Source: Amycolatopsis camponoti
Lineage (GTDB): Bacteria > Actinomycetota > Actinomycetes > Mycobacteriales > Pseudonocardiaceae
DNA: 64,000 nt
Reading direction: 5' to 3'
Assembly: GCF_902497555.1 (NCBI RefSeq)
Contig: NZ_CABVGP010000002.1
Location: 1,190,501-1,254,500, forward strand
The notes below the pieces were generated by a model. That model was not told the DNA's origin and ran no database searches. It saw only the letters and a program-made list of their open reading frames with translations. Position 1 is the first letter of the stretch. The number at the start of each line of letters is the position of its first letter. The position numbers were made by a program, and so were the translations under genes. This document shows positions 15,839 to 25,507 of the stretch, piece after piece.

Positions 15839-16744
15839 ATGATGTTGCGGTCTATTGCGGCTGTCGGACACGACAGCGAGTTCGACGATCCGCCCCGGGT
15901 GCCGGCCCTCGAGCGGGTGGAGAAGTCGGTCCGGCCCGCCGTGCTGCAGGCCATCTCGTCGATCCAGGAGCGGTACTTCGAGCCGCTCACGCTCGCGGAG
16001 CTGGCGTCCGAGGTCTTCGTCAGCCGGTTCCACTTCTCGCGGATGTTCGCCGACGCGACCGGGGTGACCCCCGGCCGGTTCCTCACCGCCGTGCGCCTGT
16101 TCGAGGCCAAGCGGCTGCTGCTGACGACGTCGCTGAACGTCTCCGACATCGTGTGCAGCGTCGGCTACAGCAGCGTCGGCACGTTCACCAGCCGGTTCTC
16201 GCGGGCGGTCGGGATGACGCCGACCCAGTACCGCGAGCCGCAGGTCGCCGAGCTGCTCGTGGCGATTTCACCGACGTTCCAACGGCTTCCGCCGCTGCGC
16301 ACCCTGCGGGCGGCCGGGCGCAGCTGCGCCTCGCTGCAGACCGGCACCGGCGTGCTGTCGATGCGGCTGGACATGCCGCGCGGCTCGGCGCCCGCCGACA
16401 CCCTCGTCGGGCTGTTCGCCGACCCGGTGCCGCAGTGCGGGCCGGTCGCCTTCGGCGGCATGGCCAACATGAGCTCGGGCGAGCTGACCATCCACGGCGT
16501 GCCGGCCGGGCGGTGGACCGCGATCGCGGTCGCGCAGCACCAGCCGGGCGTCGGCGGGCCGCGGTTCTCCATCGGCTACTCGGGCGTGACCGTGGCGCCC
16601 TACGGCCAGTCCACCGCCCGGGTGGGCCTGCGCGCGCCGGCCGCGACCGACGCGCCGATCGCGATCACCCTGGCGTCGAAGCAGTCGCCGTTCACCCAGC
16701 GGATGCTCGCCGCCCAGCGCCCGCACCTGCGCGCCGTCGCCTGA
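15839..16744 (+). CDS. AraC-family regulator of the enediyne cluster
   Basis: 301 aa. After about 30 residues come the two AraC helices: LTLAELASEVFVSRFHFSRMF and NVSDIVCSVGYSSVGTFTSRF, then a C-terminal roughly 150-residue domain with VGLFADPVPQCGPV and VPAGRWTAIAV. The same architecture is found in the AraC protein at 4888-5637. The start is the first of two adjacent ATG codons (15839/15842) behind GAGG. The gene ends 31 bp before the first UnbL gene and is probably the first gene of that operon, so it likely controls core biosynthesis together with the SARP. Confidence 0.88.
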   Translation: MMLRSIAAVGHDSEFDDPPRVPALERVEKSVRPAVLQAISSIQERYFEPLTLAELASEVFVSRFHFSRMFADATGVTPGRFLTAVRLFEAKRLLLTTSLNVSDIVCSVGYSSVGTFTSRFSRAVGMTPTQYREPQVAELLVAISPTFQRLPPLRTLRAAGRSCASLQTGTGVLSMRLDMPRGSAPADTLVGLFADPVPQCGPVAFGGMANMSSGELTIHGVPAGRWTAIAVAQHQPGVGGPRFSIGYSGVTVAPYGQSTARVGLRAPAATDAPIAITLASKQSPFTQRMLAAQRPHLRAVA

Positions 16745-16775
16745 TCCCGCCGACGAACAAAGGAAACACACGACG

Positions 16776-17771
16776 ATGTCCACCGTAATCGGAGTGCTCC
16801 GCAAGCGGTTCCTCGCTCCTTCGCTCGCCTCGGTCGGGTTCGCCGAACGCGGCTTCCCGGTCACCCACACCGAAGCGACGGCCCGGCTGGAGGCGGTGCC
16901 GCAGGCGGTCGTGTGCGGGTTCGAATGGGCCATCGAAGGCGCCTCGCTGTGGGAGATCGAACGCCGGCTCGCGCTCGTCGAGCCCGAGCAGCGCGGGTTC
17001 GCCTACGAAGGCGCGACGATGGGCTACACGATCCTCGACGCCATGCCGGGCGGCGGCCGCGACCGCACCCGGGAGCTGCTGGAGGGACCGGGGCGCCCGC
17101 ACATCTTCCTGACCTACATCGGGATCGGCTTCGCGATGGCGCGGCTGCCGCGTCCACTGTGGAAGAACATCCTGCCCGAGCTGACCGGGGTCGCCTACCA
17201 CCCGGTGATGAGCTGGCTCGCCGTCGACGGTTACGGCTTCGACCGCGCGTACTTCGACACCGCGAAGTGGGTGGACGAGCAGGCCGAGCCGGTGCCCTAC
17301 CCGTGGGCGGGCCGCCCGGAGTACTTCGGCCGGGCGTTCGACCAGGGGGTCGGCCGCGCGCTGTGGTTCATCAACGGCGGGAACCCGGACGCCGTCGCGG
17401 CAGCGGTCGGGCGCTTCGCCGACCACCGCCGCGCCGACCTGTGGAGCGGGGTCGGGCTGGCCGCGACGTTCGCCGGCGGCAGCGACCAGGGCGGCCTGGG
17501 CCGGCTGCGCCGGGCGGCGGGCGAGCACTACGACGAGCTCGCGCTGGGCGTGGTGTTCGCGGTGAAGGCGCGGACGTACTCCTCGTACGTGCCCGCCCAC
17601 ACCCACCTCGCGGCCGGCGTGCTCACCGACCTGTCCGTGCAGGGCGCGCAGAACCTCGCGGACCGCACCGAGCGGGCCGACGGCGACGACGGCGACCAGC
17701 CGCCCTACGAGCTGTGGCGGCAGCGGATCCGCGCGGAGTTCGACCAGGCCGCCCGGCGGCGGGCGGGCTGA
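16776..17771 (+). CDS. UnbL-like DUF1702 enediyne protein (copy 1)
   Basis: 331 aa. Shares with the next gene GFAYEGATMGY, VDGYGFDRAYFDTAKWV, FDQGVGRALWFINGG and a C-terminal YELWRQRIRAEF. These are features of DUF1702/UnbL proteins, which are encoded in the conserved enediyne cassette with the PKS and are thought to help form or mature the enediyne core by an unknown reaction. It is diverged from copy 2, especially in residues 190-290. The ATG start has AAAGGAAA upstream. Whether both copies act or one is specialised is not known. Confidence 0.88.
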   Translation: MSTVIGVLRKRFLAPSLASVGFAERGFPVTHTEATARLEAVPQAVVCGFEWAIEGASLWEIERRLALVEPEQRGFAYEGATMGYTILDAMPGGGRDRTRELLEGPGRPHIFLTYIGIGFAMARLPRPLWKNILPELTGVAYHPVMSWLAVDGYGFDRAYFDTAKWVDEQAEPVPYPWAGRPEYFGRAFDQGVGRALWFINGGNPDAVAAAVGRFADHRRADLWSGVGLAATFAGGSDQGGLGRLRRAAGEHYDELALGVVFAVKARTYSSYVPAHTHLAAGVLTDLSVQGAQNLADRTERADGDDGDQPPYELWRQRIRAEFDQAARRRAG

Positions 17772-17886
17772 AAAGTCGCGGGCAGGTGATCGCGGGCACC
17801 CGTGGAGTAGAGCGCTGACCAGCGAATCTGTGACCGTAGAGACCGAGAAACGAACCGTCCTATTCGACCCTAAGGGGGAGAGTGCG

Positions 17887-18870
17887 TTGGGCAATGGTTG
17901 GCGTACGCTCAGGCGCCGCATTCTGACACCCGATGTCTCGGAAACGTCGCTGGAGAAGCGGGGCTTCCACCGGAAGAGCCCAGCCGCTCAAGAACGACTC
18001 GAGACGATCGGGGAGAAATTCCTCCTCGGGTACGCGCACGCTGTCGAAGCACGGTCGTTCGAGCAGGCCGAGGAGTGGCTCGAGCGCATTCCCCCGCAGT
18101 TCCGCGGCTTCGCCTACGAAGGCGCGGGAATGGGCTACGGCGTCCTCGACGGGCTTCCGTTCGGCAAGAGCACGAACATCGCCGGGTTCCTGGCCGGCCC
18201 CGGCGAGAAGCACGACTACATCATCTACGTCGGGGTCGGCTGGGCCATGTGCCGGCTCCCGCGGTTCGCCTGGCCGAAGGCGTCGGCGTTCGACCCGCTG
18301 CTGCGCTGGCTCGTGCTCGACGGCTACGGCTTCCACCAGGCGTACTTCAAGACCGCCAAGTACATCGGGCAGCAGTTCCAGGACCCGGGCTTCTCCTGGC
18401 CGGACCGGCGCTACGAAGGCTACGCGCTGCGCGCCATCGACCAGGGCATCGGCCGGGCGCTGTGGTTCATCAACGGCACGGACGTGTCCCTGGTGGCCAA
18501 GGCGATCGAGGAGTTCCCCGAATCCCGGCACGGCGACCTGTACGCCGGCGTGGGCCTGGCTTCGACCTACGCCTGCGGTGTCACCGCCGGCGAACTGGCG
18601 GAACTGGTCGACCGGGCCGGGATCCACCACGGACCGCTGGCGCAGGGAAGCGCCTTCGCCGCCGAGTGCCGGGTGCGCTCGGGCCTGATGATCCCGGAAA
18701 CCGAGATGGCGGCCCGCGCGATCTGCGGCATGTCCGCCGAGCGGGCCGCGGCGATCACCCAGGAGGTCCGCCCGGCCGTCGTCGTCGACGGCGACGACGT
18801 CCCGGCCTTCGAAACCTGGCGGCAGCGGATCGCCGAAGAAGTGCTGACCCACGGAGGGAAGAAGAAATGA
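17887..18870 (+). CDS. unbL: UnbL-family DUF1702 enediyne protein (copy 2)
   Basis: 327 aa when started at TTG 17887. That start has AGGGGGAG 6 bases upstream and gives an N-terminus that aligns residue for residue with copy 1 (both have RGF at residues 25-27). GTG 17830 would add 19 residues without a site. Conserved blocks: FRGFAYEGAGMGYGVLDG, LVLDGYGFHQAYFKTAKYI, RAIDQGIGRALWFINGT and FETWRQRI. It belongs to the UnbL branch of the enediyne cassette; the stop codon overlaps the ATG of the UnbV gene, so translation is probably coupled. Confidence 0.92.
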   Translation: MGNGWRTLRRRILTPDVSETSLEKRGFHRKSPAAQERLETIGEKFLLGYAHAVEARSFEQAEEWLERIPPQFRGFAYEGAGMGYGVLDGLPFGKSTNIAGFLAGPGEKHDYIIYVGVGWAMCRLPRFAWPKASAFDPLLRWLVLDGYGFHQAYFKTAKYIGQQFQDPGFSWPDRRYEGYALRAIDQGIGRALWFINGTDVSLVAKAIEEFPESRHGDLYAGVGLASTYACGVTAGELAELVDRAGIHHGPLAQGSAFAAECRVRSGLMIPETEMAARAICGMSAERAAAITQEVRPAVVVDGDDVPAFETWRQRIAEEVLTHGGKKK

Positions 18871-20840
18871 CCGCGACCTTCGGCTGGCTGCGCAAGCAGC
18901 TGGCGGGCATCGTGGCGCTGGTGCTGATCCTCGGCCTGTTCCTGGTCGCCCGGCTCCCCAGCGTCTCCGCCGCCGAACAGGACCAGCTGGCGAGCAAGTT
19001 CCACTTCACCCCGATGACGATCGCGCTGCCGGCGGCCAAGAAGTCGCAGTCGATCCGGACGGTGAACAAGGAGTACGAGCACATCGCCGCCTGGATCTCC
19101 TCGGTCGGCGCCGCGATCGCCATCAACGACATCAGCGGCAGCGGCAAGGCCAACGACCTCTGCCTGGTCGACCCGCGCAGCGACCAGGTCGTCATCACGC
19201 CGGCGCCGGACTCGGGCCCGCGGTACGCGCCGTTCGCGCTCGACCCCGCACCGGCGCTGCCGACGTGGGACTACATGGCGCCGATGGGCTGCGTCCCCGG
19301 TGACTACAACGAAGACGGCCGCACGGACGTCCTGGCCTACTACTGGGGCCGGTCCCCGGTCCTGTTCCTGCAGAAGGCGAACGCGACCAAGTTCGACGCG
19401 TCCGCGTTCCAGCCGACCGAGCTGGTGCCGGGCAACCACCGCGGCCCGGACGGCAAGTACAACGGTCCACTGTGGAACACCGACTCCGTCACCATCGGCG
19501 ACTTCGACGGCGACGGGCACGTCGACGTCTTCGTCGGCAACTACTTCCCGGACAGCAAGGTCCTGGACCCGAACGCCGACGGCGGCATCACGCTGAACCA
19601 GTCGATGTCGCACGCGACGAACTCGGGCGCCAAGTACATCTTCCGCTGGACCGGTGCCACCTCCGGGGCGAACCCGAGCGCGACGTTCGTCGACGCCTCC
19701 CAGGGCATCCCCGAGTCCGCGCGGCTGGGCTGGACGCTGGCCTCCAGCGCGACCGACGTCAACGGCGACAACCTGCCGGAGCTCTACATCGCCAACGACT
19801 TCGGGCACGACCACTTCCTGTACAACAAGTCCACGCCGGGCCACATCGAGCTCGCCGAGGTCACCGGGGTCCGCGGGATCGCCGACCCGAAGTCGAAGGT
19901 GCTGGGCCACGACTCCTTCAAGGGGATGGGCGTCGACTTCGGCGACCTGAACCACGACGGCCTCTACGACCTGTTCGTCAGCAACATCACGACGTCGTGG
20001 GGCATCGAAGAGTCGAACTTCCAGTTCATGAACGAGGCCAAGGACAACGCGGACCTCACCAAGCAGTTCAAGGACGGCGTCGCGCCGTTCCACGACGACA
20101 GCGCCGAGAAGGGCACGGCGTGGTCCGGCTGGGGCTGGGACGTCAAGATCCAGGACTTCAACAACAGCGGCGAGAACCAGATCGCGCAGGCCACCGGGTT
20201 CGTCAAGGGCCAGATCAACCGCTGGCCGAACCTGCAGGAGATCGCCACGGCCCACGACGGCCTGCTGTCCAACCCGTTCTGGTGGCCGAACGCCCGCGCC
20301 GGTGACGACATCGGTGGCGACCAGACGCTGCACTTCTTCGTGAAGAGCCCGGACGGCCGCTACACCGACCTCGCGCCGAAGCTCGGCCTGGCGGTGCCGG
20401 TGCCCACCCGCGGCATCGCGGTCGGCGACACCGACGGCGACGGCCTGCCCGAGTTCGCGGTCGCGCGGCAGTGGGAAGAGCCGATCTTCTACCACAACGA
20501 CAGCCCGGACCCCGGCAAGTACCTGCAGCTGAAGCTGACCACGGACGCCCCGGTGGCGCCCGGCCCGCTGCCCGCGGCCGGCAACCCGGCGATCGGTGCC
20601 CAGGTCACCGTGACGACCTCGGACGGCAAGAAGTACCTCGGCCGGGTCGACGGCAGCAGCGGGGAGGCCGGCCGGCGCAGCTTCGACATCCAGATCGGCC
20701 TCGGCCAGAACGTCAGCGGCCCGCTCGACGTGCACCTGCAGTGGCGGGACCGGACCGGGCAGCTGCGGACGCAGGACCTGAAGCTGCAACCCGGTTGCCA
20801 CATGTACCAGCTGGGCTCCACGGCGAAGGAAGAGATGTGA
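18867..20840 (+). CDS. unbV: UnbV-family enediyne protein (FG-GAP/ASPIC-UnbV)
   Basis: 657 aa. An N-terminal hydrophobic segment (about residues 12-36, ending SVSAAE) looks like a signal peptide or anchor. The body carries Asp-rich calcium-loop/FG-GAP motifs (DYNEDGRTD, DFDGDGHVD, DLNHDGLYD, DTDGDGLPE) typical of beta-propellers and a C-terminal ASPIC/UnbV domain (NPAIGAQVTVTTSDGKKYLG). UnbV is one of the five conserved enediyne cassette proteins; its biochemical role is unknown, and its location outside or at the membrane is striking. It overlaps the UnbL stop codon and is followed directly by the UnbU gene. Confidence 0.95.
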   Translation: MTATFGWLRKQLAGIVALVLILGLFLVARLPSVSAAEQDQLASKFHFTPMTIALPAAKKSQSIRTVNKEYEHIAAWISSVGAAIAINDISGSGKANDLCLVDPRSDQVVITPAPDSGPRYAPFALDPAPALPTWDYMAPMGCVPGDYNEDGRTDVLAYYWGRSPVLFLQKANATKFDASAFQPTELVPGNHRGPDGKYNGPLWNTDSVTIGDFDGDGHVDVFVGNYFPDSKVLDPNADGGITLNQSMSHATNSGAKYIFRWTGATSGANPSATFVDASQGIPESARLGWTLASSATDVNGDNLPELYIANDFGHDHFLYNKSTPGHIELAEVTGVRGIADPKSKVLGHDSFKGMGVDFGDLNHDGLYDLFVSNITTSWGIEESNFQFMNEAKDNADLTKQFKDGVAPFHDDSAEKGTAWSGWGWDVKIQDFNNSGENQIAQATGFVKGQINRWPNLQEIATAHDGLLSNPFWWPNARAGDDIGGDQTLHFFVKSPDGRYTDLAPKLGLAVPVPTRGIAVGDTDGDGLPEFAVARQWEEPIFYHNDSPDPGKYLQLKLTTDAPVAPGPLPAAGNPAIGAQVTVTTSDGKKYLGRVDGSSGEAGRRSFDIQIGLGQNVSGPLDVHLQWRDRTGQLRTQDLKLQPGCHMYQLGSTAKEEM

Positions 20841-20841
20841 C

Positions 20842-21846
20842 ATGGCCACCCCGACGCTGACCAAGGTGGACAGTGCGCCACCGAAGCGGACCAACAAGGT
20901 CATCACCGCCCTGCGGCGCTTCGCGATCTCGATCACCGTCTTCAACATCATCGGCTACACCGTGCTCGGTTTCGAGCAGCCGTGGCTGTACCCGTTCGTC
21001 GCGCTGGCGACCGCGTACACCACGGAGATCGGCCTCGAGATCATCAACGCCCGGGTGACCAAGCGTGACGTCCGGTTCCGGGGCAACGGGTTCAAGGGAC
21101 TCATGGAGTTCCTGCTGCCGGCGCACATCACCGGTCTCGCGCTGAACATGCTGACCTACGTCAACGACCAGATCCTCGTGATGATGTTCGGCGTCGTCGT
21201 CGCGGTCGGCGCCAAGTGGATCCTCCAGGCGCCGGTGTACGGCCGCATGCGGCACTACATGAACCCGTCGAACTTCGGCATCACGATCATCCTGCTCGTG
21301 TTCCCGTGGGCCAGCATCGCCCCGCCGTACCACTTCACCGAGCAGATCCCCACCTGGGGTGGCTGGCTGATCGTCGGCATCATCCTCGTGTCGGGCACGG
21401 TGCTCAACGCGCTGCTGACCGGCCGCATGTGGCTGATCGCGGGCTGGCTGAGCTTCTTCGTCGTGCAGGCCTTCGTCCGCGGCTGGCTCTTCGGCACGTC
21501 GATCCCCGGCGCGCTGGCGATGGGCACCGGCGTCGCGTTCGTGCTCTACACGAACTACATGGTGACCGACCCGGGCACGTCGCCGTCGAAGAAGGGTTCG
21601 CAGTTCCTCTTCGGCGCGGGCGTGGCGCTCACGTACGGCTTCTTCACCGCCGTGCACGTGGCCTACGGGCTCTTCCTGGCCACCGCGACCGTTTGCCTGA
21701 TCCGCGGGTTGTTCCTGTGGGGCCTGCACTTCTCGAACAAGGCGCGGATCAAGTTCGAGGCGGACCAGGCCGCGCAGAAGGCGAAGCTGGAACTCGCCGC
21801 CGCGCCGCCGGCCGACGGCGAGAAGCCCGGGGCAGTCGCGGCATGA
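20842..21846 (+). CDS. unbU: UnbU-family enediyne integral membrane protein
   Basis: 334 aa with about nine or ten hydrophobic segments between residues 20 and 300 (for example FAISITVFNIIGYTVLGF, WLIVGIILVSGTVLNALL and FLFGAGVALTYGFFTAVH). It matches UnbU by position (after UnbV, before the P450) and by topology. UnbU resembles NqrB/RnfD-like membrane proteins and may take part in electron transfer or transport during core formation (family knowledge is limited). The last four bases overlap the start of the P450 gene. Confidence 0.93.
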   Translation: MATPTLTKVDSAPPKRTNKVITALRRFAISITVFNIIGYTVLGFEQPWLYPFVALATAYTTEIGLEIINARVTKRDVRFRGNGFKGLMEFLLPAHITGLALNMLTYVNDQILVMMFGVVVAVGAKWILQAPVYGRMRHYMNPSNFGITIILLVFPWASIAPPYHFTEQIPTWGGWLIVGIILVSGTVLNALLTGRMWLIAGWLSFFVVQAFVRGWLFGTSIPGALAMGTGVAFVLYTNYMVTDPGTSPSKKGSQFLFGAGVALTYGFFTAVHVAYGLFLATATVCLIRGLFLWGLHFSNKARIKFEADQAAQKAKLELAAAPPADGEKPGAVAA

Positions 21847-23219
21847 CCGTTCCCTCGGACGAGGCCCGGGCGGCGCGCACCGCGCCGCCCGGGCCGCCGC
21901 GCCGGGCGACGTTCCGGTTGCTGAAGCAGCTCTTCACCGACCGGCTCGCGCTCATGGGCGACAACGCCGACACCTACGGCGACGTCGTCCGCATCGCCAT
22001 CGGCCCCAAGGCGATGTACCTGGTGAACCACCCCGACCTGGCGAAGCACGTCCTCGCCGACAACGCCGCGAACTACCACAAGGGCATCGGCCTGCAGGAG
22101 GCCCGCCGGGCCCTCGGCGACGGCCTGCTCACCAGCGACGGCGACACCTGGAAGAAGCAGCGCCGGACCATCCAGCCGGTGTTCCAGCCCAAGCGGATCT
22201 CGCGCCAGGCCGCCGTCGTGGCGTCCGAAGTGGACACTCTCGTGCAGCGGCTGGCCGAGCACGACGGGCCGGTCGAGATCCTGCACGAGATGACCGGCCT
22301 GACTCTCGGTGTCCTCGGCAAGACGCTGCTCGACGCGGAGCTCGGCGGGTACGAGACGCTGGGTCACTCGTTCGAGGCCGTGCAGGACCAGGCCATGTTC
22401 GAGGCGGTCACGCTCAGCATGGTCCCGCAGTGGGTGCCGCTGAAGAAGCAGGTCGGGTTCCGGACCGCGCGTGACGACCTGCGCCGGATCGCCGACGAGC
22501 TGGTCGACCAGCGGCTCGCGAACCCGGTCGAGAACGGCGAGGACGTGCTGTCCCGGCTGATCGCGTCCGGGTCCGGCGAGGGCGCGTCGCGGACGCGCAT
22601 GCGCGACGAGCTGATCACGCTGCTGCTGGCCGGGCACGAGACGACGGCGAGCACGCTCGGCTGGGCGTTCCACCTGATCGACGAGCACCCCGAGGTCGGT
22701 GAGCGGCTGCACACCGAAGCCGTCGAGGTGCTCGGCGACCGGCTGCCCGAGCACGAGGACCTGCGGAAGCTGACCTACACCGTGGCGGTGGTCGAAGAGG
22801 TCATGCGGATGTACCCGCCGGTCTGGCTGCTGCCGCGGATCGCGCAGGCCGACGACGAGATCGGCGGGTACCACGTGCCGGCCGGGTCCGACGTCGTCGT
22901 CGTGCCCTACACGCTGCACCGGCACCCGGGGTTCTGGACCGACCCGGAGCGCTTCGACCCGGAGCGGTTCACCGCCGCGGAGCGGCCGCCGCGGTACGCC
23001 TACCTGCCGTTCGGGGCCGGGCCGAGGTTCTGCATCGGCAACAGCCTCGGCGTGATGGAGGCCGTGTTCGTGCTGGCGATGGCCGCCCGGGACCTGGAGC
23101 TGCGCAAGGTCCCCGGCAAGGTCGTCGAACCCGAGGCGATGCTTTCGCTGCGGGTGCGCGGCGGGCTGCCGATGACCGTGCACCGTCGGGAGCGACGGCG
23201 CCGGTCCGAAGCAGCTTGA
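21843..23219 (+). CDS. Cytochrome P450 (enediyne core-type, E7-like)
   Basis: 458 aa. I-helix LLLAGHETTAS (about residues 258-268), ExxR in VVEEVMRMYPP, and heme loop FGAGPRFCIGN with Cys about 397. The PERF-type motif DPERFDPERF is present. The protein is of the CYP102/CYP4-like type with self-standing P450 length; it needs external redox partners, none of which is encoded nearby. Position directly after UnbU and before the DUF5987/GMC pair matches the P450 of 9-membered enediyne cassettes (SgcE7-like), which acts late on the core. Start overlaps UnbU by 4 bases. Confidence 0.93.
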   Translation: MTVPSDEARAARTAPPGPPRRATFRLLKQLFTDRLALMGDNADTYGDVVRIAIGPKAMYLVNHPDLAKHVLADNAANYHKGIGLQEARRALGDGLLTSDGDTWKKQRRTIQPVFQPKRISRQAAVVASEVDTLVQRLAEHDGPVEILHEMTGLTLGVLGKTLLDAELGGYETLGHSFEAVQDQAMFEAVTLSMVPQWVPLKKQVGFRTARDDLRRIADELVDQRLANPVENGEDVLSRLIASGSGEGASRTRMRDELITLLLAGHETTASTLGWAFHLIDEHPEVGERLHTEAVEVLGDRLPEHEDLRKLTYTVAVVEEVMRMYPPVWLLPRIAQADDEIGGYHVPAGSDVVVVPYTLHRHPGFWTDPERFDPERFTAAERPPRYAYLPFGAGPRFCIGNSLGVMEAVFVLAMAARDLELRKVPGKVVEPEAMLSLRVRGGLPMTVHRRERRRRSEAA

Positions 23220-23278
23220 CGTCTGCGGCGGCGAGCCGCCTGAGCTCTATTGTGGACATTCGACGAGGAGGTAGGCCG

Positions 23279-23848
23279 GTGCAACCCGAGGCCACCGAAG
23301 AAGAACGCGTGATGAACATGACTCTCGAGGCCTACGCGGACACGATCGTCCCCGGGGAGAAGCGGTATCCCGGTGACCGGGCGATCGCCGGGGCGGCGCC
23401 CGGCCCGGGGTCGGTGGTGGCCGGCGCGCTCGAGCTGCTGAACTTCGACGCGACCGGCGTCACGGCCGGCCTGCCCTACCTCGCGCAGTCGCTCAACGAC
23501 CACGCGAAGTCCTACGCGGGCGAGGTGACGCTGGAGCTCGACCACGACGTCCCGCCGTTCGTCGCGCTCCCGTACGAGCACCGCCGCGAGCTGGTGCGGC
23601 GGCTGACCACGCCCGGCCACCCGGAGAAGGACGGCTGGGTCAGCCTCGCGCTGTTCTGCAACATGGCCTACGACAGCGCACCGCACCTGCACACCGCCGA
23701 CGCCATCCGCGACGGGCACCCCGGCCTGCTGGCGCTGGGGTACAAGGCGCCGGACGCCGACGGCTTCTGGCGGTTCCCGAAGTACGGCTACGGCCGCAAG
23801 CTGGCCGAGCTCCACCCCGACACGACGCCTTCCGGGAGCCCAGCATGA
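23279..23848 (+). CDS. DUF5987-like partner of the GMC oxidoreductase
   Basis: 189 aa. The start GTG 23279 follows GAGGAGG by 7 bases. It contains ADTIVPGEKRYPGD near residue 20, as in subunit-3-like partners of gluconate-type dehydrogenases, and LALFCNMAYDSAPHLHTA. It resembles DUF5987 proteins, which are usually paired with GMC oxidoreductases; here its stop overlaps the GMC start (ATGA). In enediyne clusters the equivalent small gene is E8-like (positional inference). It may be needed for folding, export or electron transfer of the oxidoreductase. There is no Tat signal at its N-terminus. Confidence 0.7.
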   Translation: MQPEATEEERVMNMTLEAYADTIVPGEKRYPGDRAIAGAAPGPGSVVAGALELLNFDATGVTAGLPYLAQSLNDHAKSYAGEVTLELDHDVPPFVALPYEHRRELVRRLTTPGHPEKDGWVSLALFCNMAYDSAPHLHTADAIRDGHPGLLALGYKAPDADGFWRFPKYGYGRKLAELHPDTTPSGSPA

Positions 23849-25497
23849 GCGCGATCGAGCAGACCGACGTCGTCATCGTCGGCAGCGGGTTCGGCGGGTC
23901 CATCCCCGCGTACCACCTCGCCGCGGGCGGGGCCAAGGTCACCGTCCTCGAACGCGGGCCCTGGCTGGCCGCGGACGACTTCGAGCACGACTACCTGCTC
24001 GGCTCGTCCTACACCCGCGCGTTCGACTTCGTCGTCGGCGACGGGATGAGCGTGCTGGGCGGCAACTGCGTCGGCGGCGGCAGCGTGGTGTACTTCGCCG
24101 CGATGCCGCGCGCGCCGCGGTTCGTGTTCGAGCGGCACGGCAGCATCGGGCGCCGGATGTGGCCGTCGGTCCTCACGCGCGACTCGCTGGAGCCGTGGTA
24201 CGACCGGGTCGACGAGTCGATCCCGGTGTCCAAACAGGACTGGAACGACGTCTCCTACGCCGGTGGCCTGTGGGCCGCGGCCTGCCACCACTCGGGGCGC
24301 ACCGCGAACCCGGCGCCGGTGGCGGTGGACAACGCCACCTGCGTCAACTGCAACTTCATGATGGCCGGCTGCAGGTTCGACGCCAAGCGGTCGATGCTGA
24401 CGAACTACCTGCCGGCGGCCCTGGCGCACGGCGCGCAGATCCGGCCGCTGCACGAGGTCCAGCGCCTCGAGCGGACCGAGGACGGCGGCTACCGCGTCCA
24501 CTTCGACCTGATCGACGAAGAGGACTACCGGGTCCACACCGGCAGCGGCGTCATCGAGGCGAAGGTCGTCATCATCGCCGCCGGCGCCGGCGCGACGCCG
24601 GTGATCCTGCAGCGCTCGGAGGCCACGCTCGGCACCATGCCGCACGGCGTCGGCCGGTACTTCTCCGGCAACGGCGAGCGGCTCAACACCGCGATCATCG
24701 ACGAGGACCGCGTCCGCGAGGTGCTCGGACTGTCCCGTGAGGACGGTCCGGTGTACTCGGCCAACCACATCGGCAAGGGCCCGACGGTCGCGAACTGGGA
24801 CAAGCTCGACGGGTCGTTGCCGGAGTACGAGCGGTTCTCGCTGGAGCAGCTGTACTTCCCGCCGGGGCTGGGCACGATCCTCGCCCAGGTGCCGGGCGGG
24901 GACGAGCCGCGCTGGTACGGGGCGCAGAAGAAGGAGATCCTCAACCAGTGGTCCAACTGGCTGACGATCTTCCTGATGACCGAGGACGACAACGAGGGCG
25001 TCTTCGGCACCCCGCCGCCCACCGGCAACGCGTACCGGATCTCGCAGCAGATGCTCGGGCGCGGCCCGCTGCGCTACGACCCGACGCCGAACACGCGTCG
25101 CGGCTGGGCGCTGGCGGACGCCGACTGCAAGGCGATCATCGAGAAGGACGGCATCGCCAAGGTATCGCCGTGGACCAACGACGTCGTCGGGGCGTACACC
25201 GTGCACCCGCTGGCGTCGTGCCGGATCGGGGACGACGCGGCGACGTCCGCGCTGCACCCGAACCACGAGCTGCGCAACCACCCGGGCATCTTCGTCACCG
25301 ACAGCGCGTCGGTGCCGGGCGCGCTGACGGTGAACCCGGCGATGACCATCGCCGCGCTCGCCGAGCGGTCGATCCCGGGCATCGTCCGGGCCCTGCAGGC
25401 CCGCGACGTCGACGTCAAGTACGGCGCCCCGGCCCCCGACGGCTCGATCACGGGCCGCCGGGCGGTGTCCAAGCTCGACCTGGTCGCCGGCAACTGA
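23845..25497 (+). CDS. GMC-family FAD oxidoreductase (E9-like)
   Basis: 550 aa. N-terminal FAD fold VVIVGSGFGGSIPAYHLA, a Cys-rich CVNCNFMMAGC segment around residue 165, and the C-terminal GMC signature VHPLASCRIGD with DSASVPGALTVNPAMTI. The family (cholesterol oxidase/glucose dehydrogenase relatives) oxidises alcohols with FAD. The pair with the DUF5987-like gene and its place in the cassette match the oxidoreductase E9 of 9-membered enediynes. Cytoplasmic, with no signal peptide. The coupled small partner is encoded immediately upstream. Confidence 0.9.
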   Translation: MSAIEQTDVVIVGSGFGGSIPAYHLAAGGAKVTVLERGPWLAADDFEHDYLLGSSYTRAFDFVVGDGMSVLGGNCVGGGSVVYFAAMPRAPRFVFERHGSIGRRMWPSVLTRDSLEPWYDRVDESIPVSKQDWNDVSYAGGLWAAACHHSGRTANPAPVAVDNATCVNCNFMMAGCRFDAKRSMLTNYLPAALAHGAQIRPLHEVQRLERTEDGGYRVHFDLIDEEDYRVHTGSGVIEAKVVIIAAGAGATPVILQRSEATLGTMPHGVGRYFSGNGERLNTAIIDEDRVREVLGLSREDGPVYSANHIGKGPTVANWDKLDGSLPEYERFSLEQLYFPPGLGTILAQVPGGDEPRWYGAQKKEILNQWSNWLTIFLMTEDDNEGVFGTPPPTGNAYRISQQMLGRGPLRYDPTPNTRRGWALADADCKAIIEKDGIAKVSPWTNDVVGAYTVHPLASCRIGDDAATSALHPNHELRNHPGIFVTDSASVPGALTVNPAMTIAALAERSIPGIVRALQARDVDVKYGAPAPDGSITGRRAVSKLDLVAGN

Positions 25498-25507
25498 GTC
25501 ACGAAAC

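Noticed and set aside
17830..17886. GTG 17830 as start of the second UnbL gene
   Set aside because: No ribosome binding site, and the extra residues have no counterpart in the first copy.
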